Assembly (NCBI GenBank): GCA_002900995.3
Contig: CM035306.1
Coordinates: 3,320,100-3,384,099, forward strand
Source of the DNA: Ganoderma boninense
Taxonomy: Eukaryota > Basidiomycota > Agaricomycetes > Polyporales > Polyporaceae
Length of the DNA: 64,000 bases
Reading direction: 5' to 3'
Position numbers and translations under genes: made by a program. The first letter of the stretch is position 1. Every line of letters begins with the position of its first letter. Below the pieces are notes generated by a model, which was not told the origin of the DNA, did not search any database, and was given only the letters and a program-made list of their open reading frames with translations. Shown here in pieces: positions 35,004 through 47,613 of the stretch.

Positions 35004-38000
35004 ATGCTACGACTCTTTGCGCCATCGGCTCGACCCCGCCCCACCGCTCTCTTCTGGACTACCGCATCATCTACTCCATCTTTGCAACCCTCCTGCCCTC
35101 GGATCAGTCTATCCCTTAACTTCAGGTCGGGCTTCGCCATGGTCACACCCTCTTCTCCGTCGGAATCCGCAGGTGGTTGGACGCGCGTCGCGGCTGGTAA
35201 GGCATCATATGATGTCTATACGAAGCCTATCCAGAAATCTCCACAGGACGACAGGGAATACAGGTTAATTAGGCTGGAGAACGGACTGCAAGCTATGCTC
35301 GTCCATCACGCTAAGGCAGACAAGTCTGCTGCGAGTCTGGATGTTGCAGTGGGCCACTTATACGACCCGGTGAGCACACGACTTATTGTATTCGACGTTT
35401 GAGGACGTTGAGTCCTCAGCGTGAAAGATGCCCGGTTCTCATTGTCCTTTTTCTCTTTAGGATGACATGCCTGGCTTAGCGCACTTTTGTGAACATCTGC
35501 TGTTCATGGTACGTCGACATTCCCTTTTATGGAGATATGCCTCACGGCGACCCGGATCCAGGGAACGGAGCAATATCCGAAAGAGAACGAATACTCGGAG
35601 GTACATTATTTTAACCACTCGCCCGGCCACCCATTCATGGCAGTCGTTACCTGTAGTACCTCTCCAAGAACAGCGGAAGCTCGAACGCGTACACTGGCAC
35701 CTCAAACACAAACTACTACTTCAACGTTTCCCCAGCCGCACTACCCGGTGCCCTCTCACGCTTCTCTGGCTTCTTCCACTCTCCTCTCTTCGCGCCATCA
35801 TGCACAGTGCGAGAACTTAACGCTGTCGATTCGGAGCACAAGAAGAACCACCAGAGCGACGTTTGGCGCATCTTCCAAGTGAACAAGCACTTGAGCAAGG
35901 ACGACCATCCCTGGCGCAAGTTCGGCTCGGGTAACAAGGACAGCCTATCGAAGGTCGGCAAAGACCTGAAGGCTAAGGGTTTACTGAACGGTGATGGCGT
36001 CATGAAAAGCGCCGACGGCTCTTTGGCTGCCACTCCGACCGAATCGAGAGCGGCGTCTCCTGCTCCGTCAGTCAGTTCAGCGATCAGTGATTCCGAGGGC
36101 GACGGCGGCGTCGTCGGTCGGGAGACTCGTCGCAGACTGGTGGAATGGTGGAGTAAGGAGTACTGTGCCGGCAGGATGCGCTTGAGTGTTGTTGGCAAGG
36201 GTGGGTCCAGTCATGAGCTGGTCTGCGTGCTATCAACTGACATGGTTCTGCAGAGTCGTTGGATGAACTCTCGGAGATGGTTACCTCCCTCTTTTCACCG
36301 ATACCCAACCGTGGCCAAGAGCCGCTGCACTTGATACCCGACCACCCGTTCGGACCGAATGAGATGGGTGTAAGTCCTACAGCTATCTTAACGTCGTTTT
36401 CTTACTCAACTGTGCTTCAGACACTTGTTTCAGTCCAAACGGTCATGTCATTCCACGCCCTTGAAGTCAGTTTCCCTATGCCCCACTTGCCATTTTACTG
36501 GAAGTACAAACCTGCCGGATTTTTGGCCCATTTCCTTGGTCACGAGGGTCCCGGATCACTGCATTCGTATTTGAAGCAGAAAGGTTGGATCACTGGCCTC
36601 AGTGCTGGCCCGCAGAACCTCGCACGAGGGTTTGGAATGTTCAAGGTGACGTTGTACATGACGCCCCAAGGGTTTGGTGAGGACCCTTCCTAAGTCGAGA
36701 CTAGTACCCGAACACTCATATGGCATATAGAGAACTATGAGACCTTGGTCCAGTGCATCTTCAAGTACATCGCCTTGCTGAAGGCCTCCGACTTCCCGGC
36801 ATGGCAGCAACACGAACGCAATCTCATCTCCGCGACCCGCTTCCGTTTCGCCGAGAAGCGCCGCCCCGATGACTATGCCGTCTGGGTCTCCGAGCACATG
36901 GCATGGCCCGTTCCGCGGGAGCTTGTCCTTAGCGCCCCTCAGCTCGTGGAGGAGTGGGATCTGAACGATCTCCAGAACGGCGGCGAGAAGGAGATGCGTG
37001 AGATCCTGGATTCCCTCAAGGTCGAGGGGTCGCGGACGGTGCTGATGGCGAAGGCAGAGGAACACGAAAGGGTCAGGGGCAAGGACTTGGTTTGGGAGAA
37101 AGAACCGTGGTACGGCACGCCGTACCGCGTCGAGCGCTTCGGCGCGGACTTCGTCAAGAGGGCGGACGAGCCGAACGACATCAAGGAGCTGTACCTGCCC
37201 GGTCCGAACGAATTCATCCCGACGAATCTCGATGTCGAGAAGCGTGACGTTGAGAAGGTTAGTCCTCAGTCTCCGCGGCGCAGATTTGATGTCGACTGAT
37301 GTGTGAAATGTCCGCATGCAGCCTTCGAAGCGCCCCTTCCTCATCCGTGAAACCCCCTTGACGTCGCTGTGGCACAAGAAGGATGATCAGTTCTGGGTAC
37401 CGAAGGCTCAGGTCGTCATGGACCTTCGTAGTCCAGTCGCGTGCGCGTCAGCAAGGGCAGCGGTCATGACAAGGTACGCAATATCGCTTACGCTCTCCTC
37501 CCCCAATGTACTCAGCGCATCCTGAACAGGTTGTTCTCAGACTTGGTAACGGACTCTCTGACGGAGTTTGCGTACGATGCGGACCTTGCTGGCTTGACAT
37601 ACAACCTGAGCGGCCAGTCGCTCGGGCTCTACGTCACCCTCAATGGGTATAACGATAAGCTTCACGTTTTGGCCAAGGATGTGTTGGAACGCGCGAGAAA
37701 CCTCAAGGTTCAACCTGACAGACTCGCCGTCATGAAGGACCAGGTTGGTTTTCATCCCTTGGTTTTCGCATATTTTTGATATTTAAACCGTGATTACAGG
37801 CCAAGCGGGAATACGAGAACTCCTTGCTCGGTTCGCCGTACCGGCTCTCGAATTACTACACCCGGTACCTGCTGTCTGAGCGCGAGTGGACTCCAGACGA
37901 GCTGTTGGCGGAAGTAACCTGTAAGTTTACATACAATCTACCCTCATGCGAAGGGATGGCTGATACGCAGCGGCAGCGATTACACCGGAGGAGCTCCAGG

Positions 38001-39246
38001 GACATATCACTTCCTTATTGGCAAAGCTGCACATCAGGATGGCAGTCTGCGGTAACATGTATAAGGACGTAAGTCCGAATTCCACAAGAGAGGTGTTGTG
38101 AGGTACTGAGGAAATGCAACAGGAAGCTTGCCGGTTGGCGGAGATGGCGGAAGCTATCTTCAAGTCAGTGCCTCTGCCCGCCGACGAGCTATGCGACCGG
38201 TCACTTGTTCTTCCGCAAGGCTCCAACTACACCTGGTCCGCGCCGGTGCCCAACAAGAACGAGGCGAACAACGCACTGACTTACTACCTGTCCATCGCCA
38301 AAGCTGGTGACAGACGTCGTCAGGTGCAGACAGCCCTTGTCTCGCATATTCTCTCTGAGCCCGCGTTTGCCATTCTGCGGACACGCGAGCAGCTTGGATA
38401 CATCGTGTCCGCGTCTCAGTGGCATATGACGGGTGGCGGACAGACCGGACTTGGCATTATTGTGCAGAGCGAACGCGACCCGAAGTTCCTCGAGCAGCGC
38501 GTGGAATCGTTCCTGCACGAGATGCACGAGAAGATTGTGGCCATGGGCGAGGAGGAGTTTGCCGAGCACAAGACTGCGCTCCAGAAGCAGTGGCGCGAAG
38601 CTCCGAAGAACCTCATGGAGGAAATGAACCGCTATTGGGCACAGATCGAGTGGGGGTATCTCGACTTCCACAGGCGTGAGTCTTTGATCGCTTCAAGGTC
38701 ACTGTTAGGCCCATCTGACTGTTTGACTTTCCAGGGGAACTCGACTCGGAGCTGATCGAGGGCGTCACGAAAGACGAAGTGCTCGCGCTTTTCCGCTCCG
38801 CCATCGACCCCTCCTCCACGGAGAGGGCGAAGATCTCAGTCCACCTCAAGTCGCAGAAACCCCGGCCTGCAAAGATCAGTGTGGCAGCCATGGAGGCATT
38901 CGCGCAGAAGGTTGCGGAAAAGGGTTATTCTGTCGACGAGCGGGCGTGGCGGGACGCGCTCGCGGCAGACGGCGACGCCGCACTGGACAAATTCGGAAAC
39001 TACTGGCGGGATACGCTCCTGGCTCAGGCCGCGAGCGTGCCTCCCACGGTCGCGCAGAGTCTCACCGCGGAAGTGCCAGGGCTGCTTAAGCAGTTCCCTT
39101 CGGCTGACGGGGGCAAGGAGGAAGTCGCGGTCGACGAGCGGGTGGTGTTTATCCAAGATCCCAAGGCCTTCCGCGCCTCGCTGCCTGTGTCGGAGCGCCC
39201 TCGACCGTTGGTTGAATGGGGCGATCTCCCTACGTCGAAGTATTGA
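35004..39246 (+). CDS. STE23: M16 metalloprotease, insulin-degrading enzyme/STE23 family
   Basis: Thirteen exons: 35004-35369, 35461-35508, 35562-35600, 35657-36200, 36254-36369, 36421-36676, 36731-37257, 37322-37473, 37530-37743, 37800-37920, 37971-38068, 38123-38675 and 38735-39246; 1181 aa. The inverted zinc motif HxxEH is His130-Phe-Cys-Glu133-His134, on a 48-nt exon. Other family blocks are GTEQYPKENEYSEYLSK, SNAYT, NYYFNVSP, FFHSPLF, HEGPGSLHSYLKQKGW, SLTEFAYDADLAGLTYN and REQLGYIV. IDE/Ste23 enzymes degrade small peptides in a closed chamber; yeast Ste23 also trims a-factor. The usual length is about 1000 aa. The excess comes from an Arg/Ser-rich N-terminus of about 45 residues, resembling a mitochondrial presequence, and a Ser/Ala/Asp insertion of about 60 residues. 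An alternative start at 35139 would drop the presequence. Confidence 0.94.
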
Positions 39247-39632
39247 TTACCGTGCGGGTGCTTTGGTTTCTAATGTGTAGCGATAGAATTGTTTTCATTG
39301 TCTGCGAGCGGCTTGTCATTGTTGCTCTGAAACAATCTATCTTGCTGAGTTACAGTTGGGGGTCCTGAGAAAGACAATTAGGATCGGCGCTTTGTCGGTG
39401 CCGGAAAGACTGAGGCCTGTTTTGGAAGGGCTGGGAAAGAGCCTGTGCGTGTCAATGTAGCAGCGTGTACCCAACATCTCCGGCGCGTACAGCTTAGAGT
39501 CTATGCCACCAGCGTGTTCAGCATCCCCCTCCTCTCCCTTGCCCCCTCATCTCGCCCTGTATTATCCGCCAGCTCTTCCCTCGCATCTTTGGCACGATCC
39601 GCCACGTCAAGACGCGTATACAACCACCTGGC
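39247..39632. other. Tandem-gene spacer
   Basis: 386 bp between the STE23-like stop and the membrane-protein ATG, both on the plus strand. It is pyrimidine-rich immediately before the ATG. No other feature was seen. Confidence 0.4.
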
Positions 39633-42600
39633 ATGCCAGCCTCAACGCGTTATAGTCGCCCATCAATCTCAGGCAGTCCACCGCTCTCCTTCTCTCCCAC
39701 CCTCTCACATGCCACAACAATCGGCCAGCAGAAGCTCAACATTGTCACGCGCGTCGCGATAGAGGGACGCGCGGAGAGAGGGACCAATGGCGCGGCCATC
39801 AAAATGTATTTGAAGGTGAGCACCACTGAACCAACCGCTCTGCGTGCGCGGGCAGGATGCGCATGCTTAATGCCCTTTGCGTCTAGATATCCCTACCCTT
39901 GGACAGTATTACCCCCGGAGCTACAATCCCGCTATTTCCAGGTGGGTCTACTACTGTCTCGTGCAAAAATATCCTCGTGACACGGTCTTGTAGAGGAGAA
40001 CCTGAAGATCCTGGACTACGCTGTTCACCCGCTCGATGCCAACTCAAGTCCCTACAACTTTTCGTTGAAGGACCAGGAACTCAAACTTCTTCCAAAGGCT
40101 GCTCGTGCACTCAATCTTCCAGCACGCTTGCAGCAAGCTTACATCTCCTCCACTGCGAGCGCATCCTCTTCTCCTGAGGAGGTCGCTAAATTGTACACTG
40201 GGCAGATATCCGTGAGCGCATACTACGTTTCATACATCCTTCCCAAGGAGTTCCCCCGTCGTGAAACCGACCCGCGAAGCAAACGGCCGTCGACTATAGC
40301 CCAATTTATGGCCGCCATTGACATGTGGGTACCGTTTATCTCACAACCGCCGCATTCGCCCTACCTGGTAAGCTCATTCATCCCATGCATCAATCCTGCT
40401 CACTAACCTTGGGGTCCAAGCTTTCCATCCCAGTACCTCGCTGCTTGTCAAATCATATCAAGCTGAAGATATTTCCACCGCACACGCCCAAACCCTCATC
40501 TTCTCTGGCCTCTCTTTCCTCGGCAGACGAAGATGCGAGTTCCTGGGACCTCACATCTGACCCCCATGTCACCCGGAGTCCGTCGGCACGCCTGTCGCGT
40601 TCGCATTCCTACAATAACTTTGCTGACGACGAGTCAAGCGACGCGTCCACTTCCGCAGGGTTTTCCGACTCACCAGGTATACAAGGTTCCTTCCCCAGCT
40701 CTGAGCGCATCCGCATCCGGTGGGCTCGTCCTATCAAGGCTACGCAGCTACCCACGACTAGTGACGGTCGCCGTAGGGCTGGGATCAGAGAGGTGAAGGG
40801 AGACATGAGCTGCACCATCCTCGGAGCCAGCAAGGGGAAGGGTCGAGACGCGTCGGAAGGTCTCGTAATGCGCTTGCAATACGAGGCTGCGTGCAAAAGT
40901 GTCTGGTTTCCTGGTGTCGCAACTCTTCTTGGTTTAGATGTTGAACTTGAAGCTGGTGACTGCGACGTCTCCTGGGTCCCTGGCACAGAAGCAAAGTGGT
41001 CAGTGAACGGGGGCATCGGATACACCGGTTACGCCATTGGCCCTCCGCCCTCGCCGACACTTTCCCGGCAACCATCCATGGAGAACCCTTCTATCTATGT
41101 TCTCCCCTCATCGCCTGATGCTCGAGGCGCAATGAAAGGTCTCCCTTCTGCGCGGCACGATTCATCATCATCGACCTCTTCGCTGCTTAGAGCCCCCCTG
41201 CCGAACCAGTCTGTCCCCGACTACTCCTTTGAAAGCTCACCAACCTCTACTCCGGTCTCGTCGCTCGCGTCTCTTCCGCCCCTCTCGAGCCCGGAACGCG
41301 ATCGAAGGAGAAGGGCTGGATCCATGAATGGCCGCTACACCGACATGGATACCGATTATGATGACGAGGAAGAGGAATCGCGTCCACCGAAGGTCCCCGT
41401 CACGATTCACTTGAATATGAACGATCTACAGCCTCCTTCAAAGCACGACTTCAAGTTCTATATTTCCGGCACTGTGCTGGTCACACCTCGCGAGCCTGTA
41501 CTCACCCGTGGATCCCGGAAATACGCATCCTTCAACGGTTCTCAGGTTACATCCGACGGCGAGGCAAGCGAATCTGACTTGCTAGTCGTGCCACGCTTCC
41601 GTGTGCTGTACACAGATCGAGAATACATTTCTTGTACTGTGCGCAACGACGCGAATGATTCCTCCATGGACGTCTACAATTCTACAGGTGACGTCCGAGA
41701 CGCGCAGACGCGCAAAACTGTGCTCCAGCGCGGGGGGCAATTCAAGTGCGGCACCGACGGCGCGCGTATCGCTCTTCGGCCTATCACACGGTCATTATCG
41801 CCGCCTCGCGGCAGAACGGACGTCTCGGACGCGGGCAGGGCCTCCAGGATATCACACAGTCGCCCACGCATGCCCAACGGCGTCTCCTCACACTCGCACC
41901 GCGACGTCTCCCCATCCATGCTGCGCCAATCCATGTTCATGTCAACCATGCGCCCACCCGTCCGCCGAGACGGACCCTTGATGATTCCTTATGTGACCGC
42001 CACCATTGCGCCCATGCTCACGCCCGGCTCCGCGGCCCCGCCCAAGTATGCGGTGCGAGTTAGCCTGCCTGCTCCCACGGACGAAGACATGGAGTGGCTC
42101 GAGTTTGGCCTCGCGCTGCCCCGCCCACCAGGCACCGCACTAGGCGAGCCGCCGAAGGTCGACATTGCCAGTGCGAGCATCGAGGGCGTGCCCGTACGCG
42201 TTTTGACGAAGGCGGTCGTCAAGCCTGAGGGGAACGGGAACGGCAATGCTGTACCGTTCGGTGAAGCCAGTGCGAAGGAGTGGATCACGTGGGTCAAGGT
42301 CCATGTCGGAGATGCGGGGGGTGGGAAGGTCGACATCCTCTACCTGGTGAAGGGCGGTGAAGTTGTGGACTCTGCGGGGCCGAAGAACAAGGTGAAGGAG
42401 GTGACTCCCGAGCCAGTTATCTTGAACGCCTTGTTGCCGAGTTTCTCGTTGCCCGTGGGACAGCTCGATGTGCTCATCCCAGTGCAGACAGGTATGAGGG
42501 TAATTTATGAAAAACACGAAACGTAGCTCATGGACTGCCTCTAGGGTTCAACTTAGGCGCATGCGACACCAATCTCACCCATGAGCAGCCGACGGAGCAA

Positions 42601-43320
42601 GGCCGCAAGCTCTCTCACTACTCGATGGACGAATATTTCTATCCTAAGCTTATCCTGACGTTCCTGCCCTCCACGCCGGAAGTCGCTCAGGTGCAGCGGG
42701 GCCGGTCCTGGGGCTCGCCGCAGCTCCTCCCCATTCTCTTGACCGCCTCCTTCATCGCAATCGTTGCCCTCGCCATCAACCTTCGACAGACGCAGACACA
42801 GCTCTCGGAGGCCCTCCGATCTGGGAGTGTGTTCGATTCAGATCGCGGCGCCGGAATCAAGGATTCTCCACCCATCCCCGAGATCTTTGAGACGATCACC
42901 GTCACAGCAACGACGACTGTCGTCGCGTCAGGCTCATCAAACGAGGACCCTGGGCGTTGGTACTACTCACGATCCGGCTCACCTCAGAAGGGCGGTAGCC
43001 GTTCCAATCCACCCCCCGACGAGGCGACGCCCTCACCGCTGGCGCCAGCCTCTGATGCGCCCACCCCACCAAGCCCGTCGACTCCGCAGATCCCAACACT
43101 CACGCCTACACCCTTGCTCTGGCAGGAGGATCAGGGCGAAGTAAGTTGGTTCCACGAATTCTGGGGGCCCATCGCCATCCGATTTGAGCTCCCCAATATC
43201 GAGCTCCCCCCATTCCAGCTGCCCGGCGCAAACCGGACATTCCACCAGGTACTGGACTCATTCGACAAGGTCTATCGGTTCGTACAGAGGGTCTATCACT
43301 GGCCCCTTCCTCCTCCATGA
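39633..43320 (+). CDS. Large uncharacterised single-pass membrane protein
   Basis: Five exons, 39633-39815, 39887-39941, 39994-40367, 40421-42491 and 42545-43320, give 1152 aa. I do not recognise the family. The N-terminal 250 residues look folded (QQKLNIVTRVAIEG, ISLPLDSITPGATIPLF, YTGQISVSAYYVSYILPKEF). A low-complexity Ser/Pro/Arg region follows, interrupted by beta-rich blocks (FKFYISGTVLVTPREP, LLVVPRFRVLYTDREYISC) and a long beta-rich part near 780-890. One hydrophobic span, about residues 955-974 (LLPILLTASFIAIVALAINL), precedes a short coiled coil and a C-terminal Pro/Thr/Ser domain. There is no N-terminal signal peptide, so topology is probably a cytosolic N-terminus and luminal or outside C-terminus. 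The long domain order suggests a structural or trafficking role, but this is a guess. Confidence 0.85.
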
Positions 43321-43985
43321 CATATGCCGTTTCCACGTTTCTACCGCTTCCATGATGCATCGACATTTACACTCAGGATCTCTCGGACGCTAAGTACAGT
43401 AATGACTGTCGATGGTAGATATGTACGCATTTCAGGTTTCCCGTCGCTATCGATGTTACTCCGTCTACGTACTCACGGCTCTCGCTCGCATGTCTTGTAT
43501 GAAATTATTGCTCCTGTTATTGCTGTTCCATGTATTAGAGTTACGATACCCTAATGGATCGTCGACCAGACTCTATTTCTATTTCAGATATCATTATGTT
43601 GCTATTCTGACCAATACAATGCGATGACTTCATTCATTCATCCAGTTGTGCATTCTACCTGGGCTCCTTTCGTCTGTTAAGTGGGCTGCAAGGGCCCTGT
43701 GACCTGTACGAGATATGTTTGTATTGAGAAGACCGGTCCCAGGAGAAAATCATGGACCACTACGAGCCACTGCGGGAAGTAACTGCGCCAACACGATAGA
43801 GCGCAGAGCTTGAACATCAAGCTTCAAGCTTCAAGAAACGTAGCACAGCCTGCGCGCTGTTAAACCACCTGTTACAAATCCTTACAGGTCTGCCGCTCAA
43901 TTCGCCTGCCAAGCTATACACTACGGATACAAGCAATCGATCAAAAACGCTAAAGTACAAGGACGCCTGAAACACGGAAACCCGT
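43321..43985. other. Convergent 3' spacer
   Basis: 665 bp between the stops of the membrane protein (+) and RPA1 (-). It is AT-rich in the first 300 bp, as expected for 3' UTRs. A short direct repeat, CAAGCTTCAAGCTTCAAG, sits at about 43818. No gene was seen. Confidence 0.5.
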
Positions 43986-46313
43986 CTACCGAGCCCATTC
44001 GCTCGTGAGAAGGAGGTTCGCAAGATACTTGGCCTCCTCACGATAATTCAACGGCATGATCCGCGAGATCCCATAGCGCACGCGCGTTTGGTCCTGTGAA
44101 AAGCAAAAACCCCAACTCAGCGCGCGCACTGAGAGCGAGAAGATTATCTGACGTACGTTGTACGTGTCCTGGCGCGCCCTGCATGCGAAGTTGTACGTCG
44201 TGCCAATCGTGCGTTCCATCACCTGGTTGTACTTGACATCATCACGCTCCTGCGGGCGTCGATGTCCGTGAGTCACGTTGCCGATCGAGGTTGAGATTGA
44301 GATTGAGCGGTCCAATTCGGGAGAAGCCTCACGCACCTTGATGTCGACGAGTTCATCAGCGGTCATGCCGAACAGGAGTTGCCCCACATCGTTGAAACCT
44401 TGGAACCACGCTTGACCGGAGTAGTCCGAGACCGCCATCGCAACAGTGAACCTGTGTGAGAGAGGCACAGGAGGGCTTCTGTCAGCAATCTGGGACCGGT
44501 GATTTTGACTGCGGTTGTGGACGTACCTGTACTCGGGCTTCGGGTACGACTTGTCGCACTTCTCACATCTCCAACTTTCGCCCATCTGGACAACCTTCTT
44601 GCCACATCCCTGTGTGGGACAAGCCGGATACGAGATGTTGTCGCTCTTGATATGCATAACCGTAGCACGGGCGGAGAAGTAGTCTGGTTTGTCGTACATG
44701 CCGAGTTCGGAGACCTTGACATCGTTGAGGTTCCGGATTTCCGCCCGATCGAAGGCAACACCCCCGCCAGATGGCATCGAGCCGGTATGCGATTGGAACT
44801 TTTGATCAGAGGGGGCTGCGTCGTACCAACCACGCAGAGCGTGTGCCTCGGGGATGTCGGGGTCGACATGCATGGTACTTGAGCTCATCAATGAGAGCGA
44901 ACGACCTGTGTGATTCGTTAGTAGGACAACTTTGCCGTTCACTGGAATATGGACCTTGGAAGTCGCCGACCTTCGCGCCTTTGAAGGCGATGACGGGCTG
45001 GTCCGTAGAATCGTACTGCTCTGCTTGCTTCCCCCATAACGTAAGTCTGACTGAGAACCCGGAGCGATCAACAATCGTGAGTTCCCTCTTCGGGATCTGA
45101 GACGCCGAGAGCAGTGAGTGTCGAGGAAACATGTGCCAAGACATGAGGAACCACGAACCACTTTGCTAGTCGCCTTCGAAGTAATAGACGATAGCTCTCC
45201 GACTTCCTTTACGACCCCAATCACGTCTACGTCGGAGGACAGTCAGCTCCTCGACAATAACATGAACCCCGGTTAATCAACAGACCAATGGTCGAATCCT
45301 TTGCAACGTCTTGCAAGTTGCCGATGCTCACGAAGTTGAATTTCATGGCAGGTACATCCGTGGCATCGGCGCACTGGGATGCCGCGTTAGATTGATGACA
45401 TTGTTAAGACGTGACTATATGCGCACCTCTTCGACCTCGGTGTTGCGTTCGAGCGTAAGTTCATATTCGTTGTTGACGTTGGAGAACTTCTTCTTGGCCA
45501 AGCCAACCTTCGCCTTCGAGATGAGGTAGACCTTCCCATCTTGCAAGCGATCATAGAACTCGGTGGCTGCGGCATTGAACGCAGTCGCCCTGATCTCCCC
45601 ACTCTCGTCCATGAAGGTCACATTGAAGAGCTTGCCCTCGCCTCGCTGGTTTGACCATTCCCGAATTTCTGACTTGTTCGTGACGCGAGCCTTGATCGTC
45701 CAGTGATTTTGGTATGGGCTGAGGCTCTCAATGGGATAGATCGCAGGAGCGCGACCGGCACGGCTGGCCTGGGCCGGCTGACGCGTGGGCTGAGGGGCGG
45801 GTGCTGCGGTAGGGGGGCCGGAGGTTGACGGTGCAGGGGTAATAGGAGCACTCGCCGGAGCACCGTCCTCACCGCGAGGTTGAAGAGCTACTGGGGTCCC
45901 TATCTTGTCCGCGGTCTTCACGAGCACTCTCATAGCGAGGATGATTAAGAGGCTTGGAAACGAGGCGCGTAAGACACTTAGTCGCATCAAGACGCGTCGA
46001 GAGCTACATACCGCTTGCCCTGTACAAGGTTGACCGAGAACTTCTCGATGATCGCGATTGTGCACTTTGCAATGAGGTCTTCCTCGACGAGACAGTTCAG
46101 CTGGGTCGCCAGCATGGACTGGACGAAGTGCTCTCCATCGGACACGATCACGCGGTAGCGGTCCACGTTACTAGTGGGGCCACCAGTTGGAGGTATTTTC
46201 TTGAAGGAAAGGAGTTGGACAGTGGGCTGGGAGTTGAAGAGTTCGTTGTCATCGCTGAGGTTCTCGTTGATGCGAGAGCAGATGCCGGCGGTGAGCTGGG
46301 GGAGAGCAGACAT
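43986..46313 (-). CDS. RFA1: Replication protein A large subunit (RPA1/RFA1)
   Basis: Nine exons: 46012-46313, 45427-45952, 45286-45373, 45159-45226, 44955-45096, 44527-44905, 44337-44451, 44157-44249 and 43986-44093; 606 aa, the usual length. Domain order: N-terminal OB fold (about 1-110, with [24 protein letters not shown]), a Pro/Ala linker, DBD-A ([38 protein letters not shown]), DBD-B ([39 protein letters not shown]) and DBD-C with a zinc ribbon ([17 protein letters not shown]). It ends in the trimerisation helix region ([18 protein letters not shown]). RPA1 coats single-stranded DNA in replication, repair and recombination. An ACGCGT box lies 25-30 bp upstream of the ATG. Confidence 0.97.
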
Positions 46314-46336
46314 GGTCGTCGACGTCGAGGTCAGAA

Positions 46337-46344
46337 GACGCGTC
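46337..46344. promoter_or_regulatory. MCB-like GACGCGTC upstream of RPA1
   Basis: An 8-nt palindrome containing ACGCGT (46338-46343) lies 25-30 bp upstream of the RPA1 ATG. RPA genes are G1/S-regulated through MCB elements in yeasts; the role here is inferred. It is so close to the ATG that it may lie in the 5' UTR. Confidence 0.35.
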
Positions 46345-46356
46345 GCGCCCCAGACG

Positions 46357-46385
46357 GGCTGGTCGGCCGTCCCACAAAATGGCGT
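46357..46385 (+). repeat. 29-bp repeat, left arm (inverted pair)
   Basis: The sequence starting GGCTGGTCGGCCGTCCC is present again in inverted orientation at 47101-47129, with 27 of 29 positions identical. It lies in the RPA1 5' flank. The 715 bp between the arms carry no ORF that I trust. Confidence 0.7.
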
Positions 46386-47100
46386 CATTGTTTGACGCCC
46401 TAGAGGGCCGGGAACGTTCTGCGAAGGCGGCGCTGGACAGGTGCCAGTGTCACGGTGAGGATTCTCGACGTCGCGAAGCGTCAAGAAGTTGATGCATATC
46501 GTGAGAACGCGCGCCCCCCCGCCCTTCCCGATTCGTATCAGCCGCTCCGCAGCCCCCAGTTTTGTTCACCAAAGTGAAAACGGTGTGCATACAAACATAT
46601 ACTGTGCAGTGAAATTGAAACATAAAACATGTGTAGATTCTTGTACGATTTTGCTGAGTTACGAATGGCTGTATCTTCACGAAATCATGCAAACGATTCA
46701 ACAAAAAACGTGTCCGGGCCAGCCTCGAACCTATGCACCACTTCCACACTGCCAGACAGGCGGCAATGTTGACCACTGCACCATGTTTCCCTAGACTGTC
46801 ACCAAACTAATTTGCACGTATCGACATTCGGCTCTGTGTCCATGCTCATTTAACACAACGTAGAATTATCCATGTGGCATAAAGCAGTAATACATGGCGG
46901 CCGAGCACATTTTTCAGGTCAATACCTATGAGTAGAAACATGTATGACTGTGTCTTTCTCAATGCAGCACCGACGCGACGGCTGCATTTGGGCGGCGGCG
47001 GGACAGCGATGATCGATCGCGCGCTGCCAAGCGCCGCCTTCGCTGTCCGCCACAGAAGCCACGGCCTGCCACGGCCCGCAAGCCCGCCCAAGCGCCGTCT

Positions 47101-47129
47101 ACGTCATTTTGCGGGACGGCCGACCAGCC
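47101..47129 (-). repeat. 29-bp repeat, right arm (inverted pair)
   Basis: Reverse complement of 46357-46385 with two mismatches. The surrounding bases do not extend the similarity, and no target-site duplication is obvious. Confidence 0.7.
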
Positions 47130-47613
47130 CCCCAGACGCGGACGTGCCTTGCTTATGTGGACGCGTCCATTATGTAATACGCCGGCGCTTGGGCGTCCTG
47201 CGAAGCCAGGGGCGCTAAGTAAGTATGCTGCAGTCAAGTCGCAGTCCTGGCTGATTGATGACCGATCTTCTCAACCTCATTCTTGGCGTTCACATTCCAT
47301 GGCTCCTTCGCAGCTCCAGCATTACGCTCTATGATGATATTATGCACCAGGTTCGCGTTCTATAGGTACAGAAAAAATGGGGCATACTACTCGAATGCGG
47401 CATTCAGAGTCTCCGTAAGTACGGCGCCGGTATGCTAGTGGTCATGTCTAACTAGATACAATCTAGGATGTCGAGAGCATAGAATCGAGACCAGAATACG
47501 AATACAGAGAAGGATGTGTGGTACGAGTTTCTACGCCCGTCTAGTTGATTACTACTCTAGAAAGAATTCTGATCTATGGCGGATATACGTATCCAGGAGT
47601 CATTTGGCAGGAC

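Larger units (their letters stand above)
46314..47613. other. 1.3-kb spacer bounded by an inverted repeat
   Basis: Between the RPA1 start and the IDO stop. Apart from the two inverted 29-bp arms, it contains a GC-rich block (about 46960-47180) with many CGCC/GGCG words and an AT-richer remainder. No transposase, tRNA or coding exon was recognised. Confidence 0.5.

Noticed and set aside
43818..43835. CAAGCTTCAAGCTTCAAG short tandem repeat as a regulatory or attachment site
   Set aside because: Only about two and a half copies of a 7-nt unit in a 3' spacer; too short to claim a function.
46700..46760. Possible tRNA on the minus strand (GGTTCGAGGC B-box-like word)
   Set aside because: The putative T stem does not pair and no A-box or anticodon arm can be placed at the right distance.
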